DNA of 9,701 nt from Actinomycetota bacterium (GTDB taxonomy: Bacteria > Actinomycetota > Acidimicrobiia > Spongiisociales > ZC4RG35). The notes beneath the pieces were generated by a model, which did no database searches, was not told the DNA's origin, and saw nothing but the letters and a program-made list of their open reading frames with translations. Positions 1 through 6,134 of the stretch are shown piece by piece. Every line of letters starts with the position of its first letter. Position 1 is the first letter of the stretch. The stretch is taken from assembly GCA_003242515.1 (NCBI GenBank), contig QGUS01000043.1:1-9701 (forward strand), read 5' to 3'. Position numbers and translations under genes: made by a program.

Positions 1-1
1 G

Positions 2-358
2 GGGGCCGGGGTCGGCGCCACCAACCTCTCTCCCCGCTGGGCCCACGGGCGCCCCCCCGGACGGGAGGACCTGGGGCGGATGATGGGCCGGCCCGCCGAG
101 GCCCGCGAGGCCTACACGGCCGGATCGCCCATCCACAAGGTGGCCGACATCGCGGTGCCGATCTTCGTCGCCCATGGCGAGAAGGACGTAAGGGTGCACC
201 CGAACCAGTCGGAGCGGCTCGTCGAGGACCTGAAGCGCCACGACAAGACCTTCGAGTACGTGACCTACCCCACGGAGGGCCACGGATTCCTCCGCCGCGA
301 GCCCCAGATTCACTTCCACAAGAGACTGGAGCGGTTCCTCGACTGGCACCTCATGTAG
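2..358 (+). CDS. S9 family peptidase / prolyl oligopeptidase-like alpha/beta hydrolase, C-terminal part (5' truncated)
   Basis: The reading frame is open from base 2 to a TAG stop at 356-358, so only the last 118 residues of a longer protein are visible. The in-frame ATG at 80 is internal and should not be taken as the start. The fragment shows the end of an alpha/beta-hydrolase catalytic domain. A beta strand (VPIFVAHGEKDVRV) carries the catalytic Asp, encoded at 185-187. The motif EGHGF carries the catalytic His, encoded at 281-283. These match the Gx(x)DxRV and EGHG motifs of prolyl oligopeptidases and acylaminoacyl peptidases (family S9). The nucleophile Ser lies before the window. Such enzymes cleave short peptides and are usually cytoplasmic. 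The gene runs in the same direction as the peptide-type transporter that follows. Other alpha/beta hydrolases such as dienelactone hydrolases share the fold, but the spacing and flanking residues favour S9. Confidence 0.85.
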   Translation, partial: GAGVGATNLSPRWAHGRPPGREDLGRMMGRPAEAREAYTAGSPIHKVADIAVPIFVAHGEKDVRVHPNQSERLVEDLKRHDKTFEYVTYPTEGHGFLRREPQIHFHKRLERFLDWHLM

Positions 359-383
359 GCGACCGGGAGAGCCCCGAATTGTT

Positions 384-413
384 TAGACAGTGATTCCCGC
401 GGGCCGGTACATT
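384..413 (+). promoter_or_regulatory. Candidate promoter of the ABC transporter operon
   Basis: In the 79-base gap between the peptidase stop and the binding-protein gene there is TAGACA at 384-389 (5 of 6 to TTGACA). After 18 bases comes TACATT at 408-413 (4 of 6 to TATAAT). Transcription would begin near 420, just ahead of the ribosome binding site. A small GC palindrome, CCCGCGGG (396-403), sits in the spacer. This is sequence inspection only, and the operon could also be read through from the peptidase. Confidence 0.45.
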
Positions 414-423
414 GCGCGGATTC

Positions 424-430
424 GAGGAGG
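424..430 (+). promoter_or_regulatory. Ribosome binding site fixing the GTG start of the binding protein
   Basis: GAGGAGG is followed by a 7-base spacer and GTG at 438. It decides for this start, because the next frame has a TTG at 431 that gives only a short shadow peptide. The start at 438 also gives a complete signal peptide. Confidence 0.8.
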
Positions 431-437
431 TTGATTC

Positions 438-2267
438 GTGAGACGAGTGGTCGTCTTCTTGTCGGTGTTGGCACTCGCCCTGGCCACGCTGGTTCCCGTG
501 GCCTCGGCCCAGGAGGGGGAGACGACTCTCGTGGTCGGCCTCACCCAGAACTGGGAGACCCTCAACCCCACCGCCGGCTGGCTGATGAGCGAGTGGGAGA
601 TGTGGATCCTCCAGTACTCGGCGCTCACCACCAACGACGCCGACATGGAGACGGTCCCGGACCTGGCCGAGTCGTGGATCGCCTCCGACGACGGCCTCAC
701 CTGGACCTACACGCTCCGTGAGGGCCTGACCTGGTCCGATGGCACGCCGCTCACCGCGGAGGACGTCGCCTGGACCATCAACACCTCGGCGGAGCAGGAG
801 TGGATGAACCACTACGAAGTCACCGCCGATCTCACCGCCACGGTCATCGACGAGCGGACCGTCCAGATCACCTCCGCGGTCCCCGACCCCAGGCTCCCCG
901 ACGTGGGCGTGCTGATCCTGCCCAAGCACATCTGGGAGCCCGTCGCCACCGACGGCGAGGAGGTCACCTACTACGAGAACCTCGACGGCGTCGGCTCCGG
1001 CCCCTATGTCCTCGAGGAGTACCGGCCCAGCCAGACGCTCACCATGAGGGCCAACCCGAACTGGTACGGCTGGGAGGGCCGGGAGCCCGGCGTCGACCGG
1101 ATCATCTTCCGCCAGTTCGGCAACATGGACGCGCTGGTGGCCGCCCTCAAGTCGGGCGAGATCGACTTCGCCGCCAGCGTCCCCGGCTCCGCCATCGACG
1201 ACCTCGAGGCCGACCCCAACATCGAGGTGATCGTGGGCTTCCAGGCCGGCTGGGAGCAGATCGGCACCAACGCCGGCGACGGCGACGGTGACGTCCACCC
1301 AGCCATGACCGACGTGAATGTCCGCCAGGCGATGGCCTACGCAGTCGACACCCAGGCGATCGTCGAGGACCTGTGGTACGGCACGGCCCGCGAGATCCAC
1401 TCCATCAACCCCTCGATCGACAAGAGGTGGACACCGGAGATCCCGGCCGACTTGGTCTTCGCCTACGACCCGGCCAAGGCCAACCAGATCCTCGACGAGG
1501 CCGGCTACCTCGACACCGACGGCGACGGCGTCCGTGAGATGCCGGGCGGCGGCGACCCGCTGCACTTCCGCCACGTCGTCAACACCAACTCCGACATGGG
1601 CGCCGCCATCGGCGAGCTCTTCGTCGGGTGGATGGACGCCATCGGCATCGAGGTCGAGCTGATCTCGCTCGACTCCGACCAGCTCGGAGCAGTGATCGCC
1701 GAGGGCACCTACGAGACCTACAACTGGGGCTGGACGCCCAGCCTCGACCCGAGCTCGATGCTCTCGGTGTTCATCTGCGACGAGATCGGCAGCTTCAACG
1801 ACGTCAACTGGTGCAGCGAGGAGTACGACGCCCTCTACGAGGCCCAGAAGGTCGAACTGGACGAGGCGACCCGCCTCCAGCAGGTGCACGAAGCCACCCT
1901 CATCCTCACCGAGGGGGCCGTGTACATCGGCATGGTGGAGGTCCCCGAGATCCAGGCCTACCGCGCCGACCGGTGGGAGGGCTTCCTCCGTCAGCCCGCG
2001 GCCGACGGTCCCGTCCTCTTCAACTTCGCCGGCATCAGCTACCCGAACATCCGGCCCGTCGGGGCCGAGGGTGGCCCCACCACCACCGCCCCGGGTGACA
2101 CCACCACCCAGCCGTCCGGTGACACGACCGGGACCACGGCTCCGGGCCAGCCGGAGGAATCAGGTGGCGGCGTCAGCCCCGCGGTCATCGGTGGCCTGGC
2201 GGCCGTCGTGGTCGCGGCCATCGCCGTGGTGGTGTCCCGCCGGAAGTCCGAAGACGAACGGGAATAG
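438..2267 (+). CDS. ABC transporter substrate-binding protein, family 5 (peptide/nickel class), with C-terminal membrane anchor
   Basis: This 609-residue protein is the extracellular solute receptor of the importer encoded by the next four genes. The N-terminus is a Sec signal peptide: MRR, a hydrophobic core, then ASA before Gln25. There is no lipobox Cys. The body (about residues 30-540) is typical of SBP_bac_5 (DppA/OppA class). It has LTWSDGTPLTAEDVAW near the start, GSGPYVLEEY, the Asp-rich segment DTDGDGVREM and a late NWCSEEYDAL. After it come a Thr/Pro/Gly-rich linker (about 544-578), a hydrophobic helix (about 579-599) and a basic tail, SRRKSEDERE. The protein is therefore probably tethered to the membrane by its C-terminus, where most Gram-positive receptors use a lipid. 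Family members bind peptides, nickel, opines, sugars or other solutes, so the ligand cannot be read from the sequence. It is the first gene of the operon, with its own promoter candidate and a strong ribosome binding site. Confidence 0.93.
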   Translation: MRRVVVFLSVLALALATLVPVASAQEGETTLVVGLTQNWETLNPTAGWLMSEWEMWILQYSALTTNDADMETVPDLAESWIASDDGLTWTYTLREGLTWSDGTPLTAEDVAWTINTSAEQEWMNHYEVTADLTATVIDERTVQITSAVPDPRLPDVGVLILPKHIWEPVATDGEEVTYYENLDGVGSGPYVLEEYRPSQTLTMRANPNWYGWEGREPGVDRIIFRQFGNMDALVAALKSGEIDFAASVPGSAIDDLEADPNIEVIVGFQAGWEQIGTNAGDGDGDVHPAMTDVNVRQAMAYAVDTQAIVEDLWYGTAREIHSINPSIDKRWTPEIPADLVFAYDPAKANQILDEAGYLDTDGDGVREMPGGGDPLHFRHVVNTNSDMGAAIGELFVGWMDAIGIEVELISLDSDQLGAVIAEGTYETYNWGWTPSLDPSSMLSVFICDEIGSFNDVNWCSEEYDALYEAQKVELDEATRLQQVHEATLILTEGAVYIGMVEVPEIQAYRADRWEGFLRQPAADGPVLFNFAGISYPNIRPVGAEGGPTTTAPGDTTTQPSGDTTGTTAPGQPEESGGGVSPAVIGGLAAVVVAAIAVVVSRRKSEDERE

Positions 2268-2279
2268 TTCTGGCCAGAA
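2268..2279. repeat. Perfect 12-base palindrome between binding protein and permease genes
   Basis: TTCTGGCCAGAA begins at the base after the TAG stop of the binding protein. As RNA it could form only a weak 4-bp stem with a GGCC loop. A second GC-rich inverted pair (CGGC at 2281-2284, GCCG at 2295-2298) follows. Stem-loops at this point in binding-protein operons often keep the receptor transcript in excess over the permeases. That role here is an inference. Confidence 0.35.
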
Positions 2280-2323
2280 GCGGCGAGCACGGCAGCCGTC
2301 GGAAGCTGATCCTGCGAAAGGTC

Positions 2324-3262
2324 GTGGGGTCGGCGTTGACCCTGCTGTTCGTGGTCTGCTTCAACTTCTTCCTGTTCCGGATCGTGCCCAGCGACCCGCT
2401 GGCACACATGCTCCGCGGGCGGAACATCTCCCGTGAGGTGCAGGACAACCTGCGTGCGGCCTTCGGCCTCGACCAGCCGATCACCACGCAGTTCGTCTAC
2501 TACCTCCGGGAGACGTTCCGCGGGAACCTGGGCATCTCGTTCCACAGCCGCCAGCCCGTCTGGGACGAGATCGTCGAGCGCATCCCGGCGACCGTGGAGC
2601 TCCTCGGCGTGTCATGGCTGTTCGCCGCCGTCATCGGCACGGCGGGTGGCGTGATCGCCGGGTGGCGCCGGAACACCTGGAAGGACCGGCTGATCACCTC
2701 CAGCACCATGACCCTCTACTCGGTCCCCGACTTCTGGCTGGGGATCATCCTGCTCACGGTCTTCTCCGTGGTGCTGGGGTGGTTCCCGATCGGGGGCATG
2801 CAGTCGGTGGGGGTGAGGCTCCAGGGGTTCGAGGCCTTCCTCGACCACCTGCGTCATCTGTTCCTGCCAGCGCTCACCCTGAGTCTCGCCTACATGGGCG
2901 AGTACACGATGGTCACCCGGTCGTCGCTCGTGGAGGTCATGTCGGAGGACTACCTCACCGTCGCCCGGGCCAAGGGCCTGCGCGACAAGGTGGTCCGCAA
3001 CCACCACGCCCTCCCCAACGCCCTCCTTCCCGTGGTGACGCTGGCAGCCCTCAACCTCGGCTTCATCCTCTCCGGTGCCATCGCCGTCGAGTCGGTGTTC
3101 TCCTGGCCCGGCCTCGGGCAGGCGACCGCCGAGGCGATCCGCGGGCCCGACTACCCGATGCTGCAGGGGCTGTTCCTGCTGTTCTCCGCGTCGGTGATCC
3201 TCTTCAACTTGATCGCCGACCTGCTCTACATGTACCTCGATCCGAGGGTGGAGGCGTCGTGA
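2324..3262 (+). CDS. ABC transporter permease, DppB/OppB type
   Basis: This is the first of two membrane subunits forming the translocation channel. From the GTG at 2324 it has 312 residues, normal for the family. Features in order: a first transmembrane helix (LTLLFVVCFNFFLF) ending in RIVPSDP; the periplasmic-side motif GNLGISFHSRQPV around residues 66-78; several more hydrophobic helices; the EAA loop that contacts the ATPases (ARAKGLRDKVVRNHHALPN, about residues 210-229); and a C-terminal helix ending YMYLDPRVE. The start is uncertain. GTG 2324 is the only ATG/GTG/TTG after the previous stop in this frame, but it has no well-spaced ribosome binding site. The preceding in-frame codons encode a basic stretch (RRKLILRKV) of the kind that usually precedes this helix. 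A CTG at 2312, six bases after GGAAG (2301-2305), is an alternative and would give 316 residues. The stop overlaps the next start (GTGA, 3259-3262). Confidence 0.92.
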   Translation: MGSALTLLFVVCFNFFLFRIVPSDPLAHMLRGRNISREVQDNLRAAFGLDQPITTQFVYYLRETFRGNLGISFHSRQPVWDEIVERIPATVELLGVSWLFAAVIGTAGGVIAGWRRNTWKDRLITSSTMTLYSVPDFWLGIILLTVFSVVLGWFPIGGMQSVGVRLQGFEAFLDHLRHLFLPALTLSLAYMGEYTMVTRSSLVEVMSEDYLTVARAKGLRDKVVRNHHALPNALLPVVTLAALNLGFILSGAIAVESVFSWPGLGQATAEAIRGPDYPMLQGLFLLFSASVILFNLIADLLYMYLDPRVEAS

Positions 3263-4164
3263 CGGTCCGCAGCATGACCCGCTCCGGCGCTCCGGGGGTC
3301 TCGGCCGCCGGGAGCTTCTGGCGGCAGTTCCGCCGGTCCCGTCAGGGGATGATCGGCCTGGCCATCCTGGTCGCCTTCGGGATCCTCGCCCTCGTCGCCC
3401 CGCTGATCGTCGACCCGGCGCAGTTCAGCCCGGTCGTGGCCCGGACCCTGGGCAACCCGCAGTGGGCGCCGCCGTCGGAGTTCCCCCCGCTCGGCACCGA
3501 CCACCTGCGCCGGTCCGTCTGGGCCCAGTTCGTCTGGGGCTCCCGGGTGTCCCTCACGGTCGGCCTGGCCGCCACCGCCGTCACCATGGTCATCGGGACC
3601 GCGGTCGGTGTCATCGCCGGCTACCGGGGCGGCCGCCTCGACTCGTTCCTCATGCGTATCACCGAGTGGTTCCTGGTGATCCCGTTCCTGCCGCTCGCCA
3701 TCGCCCTGGCGTCGGTGCTCGGGCGGTCCACCCGGAACATCATCCTGGTGATCGGCCTGACCTCCTGGCCATGGATGGCCCGGCTCATCCGCTCCCAGGT
3801 GCTCACCGTCAAGCAGCGGCTGTTCGTCGACCGGGCGCGGTCGCTCGGGGCGAAGAGCGGCCACATCATCCGCAACCACATCCTCCCCAACGTGAGCGGG
3901 CTCATCCTCGCCAACGCCACGCTGTGGGTCCCCATCTCGATCCTGTCCGAGACGACCCTGTCGTTCCTCGGCCTCGGCAACCCCGGCAACCCGTCCTGGG
4001 GCAAGACCCTGGAGGAGGCGTTCGCCAACGGGGCCATGACCCGCAACGCCTGGTGGTACTTCGTGCCCGCCGGTCTCGGGATCCTGACAGTGGTGCTCGC
4101 CTTCACGATGGTCGGCCGGACGCTCGAGGAGATCGCCGACCCGAAGCTGGGGAAGGAGCGATGA
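3259..4164 (+). CDS. ABC transporter permease, DppC/OppC type
   Basis: This is the second channel subunit, 301 residues from the GTG at 3259, which overlaps the previous stop by 4 bases (GTGA). GAGGG at 3244-3248 and GGAGG at 3250-3254 lie just upstream. An ATG at 3274 is in frame but too far from these. A cytoplasmic N-terminus with SFWRQFRRSRQGMIG leads into the first helix (about residues 34-55), as in other DppC proteins. Next comes the motif PLGTDHLRRSVWAQ, a variant of the family's LGTDxLGRDVxSR in which the conserved Gly-Arg-Asp is changed. The EAA loop reads DRARSLGAKSGHIIRNHILPN. The ending LSFLGLGNPGNPSWGKTLEEA followed by a final helix and RTLEEIADPKL is characteristic. It acts as a heterodimer with the preceding permease. 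The frame stays open far upstream inside the previous gene, but that part has no permease features. Confidence 0.93.
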   Translation: MTVRSMTRSGAPGVSAAGSFWRQFRRSRQGMIGLAILVAFGILALVAPLIVDPAQFSPVVARTLGNPQWAPPSEFPPLGTDHLRRSVWAQFVWGSRVSLTVGLAATAVTMVIGTAVGVIAGYRGGRLDSFLMRITEWFLVIPFLPLAIALASVLGRSTRNIILVIGLTSWPWMARLIRSQVLTVKQRLFVDRARSLGAKSGHIIRNHILPNVSGLILANATLWVPISILSETTLSFLGLGNPGNPSWGKTLEEAFANGAMTRNAWWYFVPAGLGILTVVLAFTMVGRTLEEIADPKLGKER

Positions 4165-5123
4165 GCGAGCCGGTCCTGGTCCTCGAAGACCTGAGGGTCA
4201 CCTACCGCACCTCCGGCGGGGCCGTCCCGGCCGTGCGGGGCGTCAGCCTGGAGATCCCCGCCGGCGGCTCGCTCGGCCTGGCGGGGGAGTCCGGTTGCGG
4301 GAAGTCCACCATCGCCGGGGCCGTGCTGCGGCTGCTGCCCGGGACCGCCGAGGTGTCGGGCCGGGTGTTGCTCGCCGGGAAGGACGTCTACGAGCTCAAG
4401 CCCGGCGGTCTCCGCGCCGTCCGCTGGACCGCCGGCGCCATCGTCTTCCAGGGTGCCCTCCATGCACTCAACCCGGTCCAGCGCATCGGGGACCAGATCG
4501 CCGAGCCGATGCTGGTCCACCAGACCGTGTCGACGCCCAAGGCGGCGAAGACCCGGGTGGCGGAGCTGCTGGAGAGCGTGGGCATCCCGGCCCGCCGGGC
4601 GGCGGCCTACCCGCACCAGCTCTCCGGCGGCCAACGGCAGAGGGTGCTCATCGCCATGGCGCTCGCCTGCGACCCCCAGCTGCTCATCGCCGACGAGCCG
4701 ACCACCGCGCTCGACGTCATGGTCCAGGCGCAGGTGCTCGAGCTGCTCGCCGACCTGCGGCGCCAGCGCGACCTGGCCCTGCTGTTCATCACCCACGACC
4801 TCTCGCTGCTGACCACCTACTGCGACCGGCTGGCGATCATGTACGCGGGCCGGATCGTCGAGGAGGGGCCGTCGGGCGACGTGTTCGCCGGCCCGTCCCA
4901 CCCGTACACCAGGGGCCTGGCGGCGGCGTTTCCGCGCATCGGCGACCGGTCGTCGCGCATGGCTCCGTCCGGGCTCGGCGGCGACCCGCCGGACCCGGCC
5001 GCCCTGCCGGCCGGCTGCCCGTTCCACCCCCGGTGCCCGCTGGCCCGGCCCGAGTGCCGGGAGGCCGAGCCGGCGCTCCGCATCTCCGGACCCGAGAGGA
5101 GGGCGGCGTGCATCCTGGTGTGA
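4161..5123 (+). CDS. ABC transporter ATP-binding protein, DppD/OppD type
   Basis: This is one of two cytoplasmic ATPases that drive transport, 320 residues from the ATG at 4161 (4-base ATGA overlap with the permease stop; GGAAGGAG at 4151-4158 upstream). All nucleotide-binding elements are intact: Walker A GESGCGKST at 42-50, Q-loop Gln97, ABC signature LSGGQ at 154-158, Walker B LLIADE with catalytic Glu179, and the switch His212 in THD. The C-terminal oligopeptide-transporter extension begins near HPYTRGL (247-253). It includes Cys286, Cys292, Cys299 and Cys317 in a CPFHPRCPLARPEC arrangement, the position of an iron-sulfur cluster in some Dpp/Opp ATPases. The final residues overlap the next gene. 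Substrate class cannot be told from an ATPase of this family. Confidence 0.94.
   Translation: MSEPVLVLEDLRVTYRTSGGAVPAVRGVSLEIPAGGSLGLAGESGCGKSTIAGAVLRLLPGTAEVSGRVLLAGKDVYELKPGGLRAVRWTAGAIVFQGALHALNPVQRIGDQIAEPMLVHQTVSTPKAAKTRVAELLESVGIPARRAAAYPHQLSGGQRQRVLIAMALACDPQLLIADEPTTALDVMVQAQVLELLADLRRQRDLALLFITHDLSLLTTYCDRLAIMYAGRIVEEGPSGDVFAGPSHPYTRGLAAAFPRIGDRSSRMAPSGLGGDPPDPAALPAGCPFHPRCPLARPECREAEPALRISGPERRAACILV
5097..5102 (+). promoter_or_regulatory. Ribosome binding site deciding the start of the second ATPase
   Basis: AGGAGG lies inside the end of the previous coding sequence. It is 5 bases from GTG 5108 but 17 bases from GTG 5120, the alternative start that overlaps the stop as GTGA. This favours 5108. 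Both give an intact ATPase, because the first recognisable motif (LVEARDVHVHF) comes after them. Confidence 0.55.
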
Positions 5124-6073
5124 CCCCGCTCGTCGAGGCCCGCGATGTCCACGTCCACTTCGGCACGGCGCGCGCCGTCGACGGCGTCTCCATCTCGGTG
5201 ATGCCTGGAGAGGTCGTGGCGTTGGTGGGGGAGTCCGGGTCGGGGAAGACGACGCTGATCCGCGCCCTCCAGGGGCTGCAGCCGGTCACCTCCGGTGAGA
5301 TCCGCATCCGCGGCGCCGAGCCCGAGTGGAAGGGGAGGGCCGGTCGCCGGACCTTCCACGACCCCGGCATCCAGATGGTGTTCCAGGACCCGACCGGGGC
5401 GCTCAACCCGCGGCACACGATCTACGAGATCGTCGCGGAGGGCCTGCGGATCCAGGGGAGGAGGGACGACGAGGAGGAGCTCGTCGCCACCGCCATGGCC
5501 CGGGCGGGCCTGCGTCCGCCGGAGCGGTTCTTCTCCCTGTACCCGCACCAGATATCAGGCGGCCAGCGGCAGCGGGTCGTGATCGCCGGTGCGCTGGTGA
5601 TGGAGCCGTCGCTGCTGTTGGCCGACGAGCCGGTGGCCAGCCTCGACGCCTCCATCCGCGGCGAGATCCTGGCGCTGTTCCGCAGCCTGGTCGACGAGTC
5701 GGGCCTGGCGGTGCTCGTGGTGACCCACGACCTGGGTCTGGCGTGGAACATCGCCGACCGGATCGCGGTGATGTATCTGGGGCGGATCGTCGAGGTCGGC
5801 GCCGTGGAGGAGGTGCTCGCGGAGCCGCAGCACCCCTACACGAGGGCGCTGCTGTCCGTCGTCCCGGGCCGAGACGAGAAGCCCCAGCTGCTCAAGGGGG
5901 AGATCCCGGACCTCCGGAACGTCCCGTCGGGCTGCCGCTTCCACCCGCGCTGCCCGCTGCTCCAGTCGGGTCTCCTGCCCGAGGAGGTCGCGGCCCGCTG
6001 CGTGGGCGAGGATCCCGGCCGGATCGGCCTGGAGGAGATCCGCGCCGCGGCGTGCTGGGCGGTGGCGCGCTGA
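5108..6073 (+). CDS. ABC transporter ATP-binding protein, DppF/OppF type
   Basis: This second ATPase, 321 residues from the GTG at 5108, forms the ATP-hydrolysing heterodimer with the preceding one. It overlaps that gene by 16 bases, and a GTG at 5120 would overlap by 4. Motifs are complete: Walker A GESGSGKTT at 41-49, Q-loop Gln93 (VFQDPTGALNPR), signature ISGGQ at 149-153, Walker B LLLADE with Glu174, D-loop SLD, and His207. The C-terminal extension has HPYTRALL and Cys276, Cys282, Cys298 and Cys316, the first pair in CRFHPRC. It is closer to the F than the D type by its place as last gene and by VFQDPTGALNPR. No further + strand gene follows closely, so this is probably the end of the operon. 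With it the importer is complete: one receptor, two permeases and two ATPases. Confidence 0.94.
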   Translation: MHPGVTPLVEARDVHVHFGTARAVDGVSISVMPGEVVALVGESGSGKTTLIRALQGLQPVTSGEIRIRGAEPEWKGRAGRRTFHDPGIQMVFQDPTGALNPRHTIYEIVAEGLRIQGRRDDEEELVATAMARAGLRPPERFFSLYPHQISGGQRQRVVIAGALVMEPSLLLADEPVASLDASIRGEILALFRSLVDESGLAVLVVTHDLGLAWNIADRIAVMYLGRIVEVGAVEEVLAEPQHPYTRALLSVVPGRDEKPQLLKGEIPDLRNVPSGCRFHPRCPLLQSGLLPEEVAARCVGEDPGRIGLEEIRAAACWAVAR

Positions 6074-6099
6074 CCGGAGGGACTCGACCCCCTGCCGGC

Positions 6100-6116
6100 G
6101 GCGGCACGGAGCCGCC
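6100..6116. terminator. GC-rich hairpin in the convergent gap, possible two-way terminator
   Basis: GGCGGC (6100-6105) pairs perfectly with GCCGCC (6111-6116) across a 5-base loop. It lies in the 61-base gap where the transporter operon and the dehydrogenase gene meet tail to tail. There is no T-run on either side, so it is not a classical intrinsic terminator. GC-rich hairpins without a T-run are common at gene ends in high-GC genomes, so the call is positional. Confidence 0.35.
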
Positions 6117-6134
6117 AGGCGGCGACCGACGCGT

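Noticed and set aside
1273..1535. Asp/Gly-rich segments of the binding protein (DGDGD and DTDGDG) as a special calcium site or repeat
   Set aside because: The DTDGDGVRE segment is common in family 5 receptors. The other is a short codon-level repeat and shows no full EF-hand loop.
351..1889. A 512-codon open frame on the - strand opposite the binding-protein gene
   Set aside because: It is a mirror frame of a GC-rich gene: low-complexity Val/Asp/Gly/Arg composition, no motif, and it lies opposite a well-supported protein with signal peptide and family motifs.
3621..5027. A 468-codon open frame on the - strand opposite permease C and the first ATPase
   Set aside because: It is rich in Arg, Gly, Pro and Asp without domain signals, and it is opposite two clear transporter genes. 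Open antisense frames are expected at this base composition.
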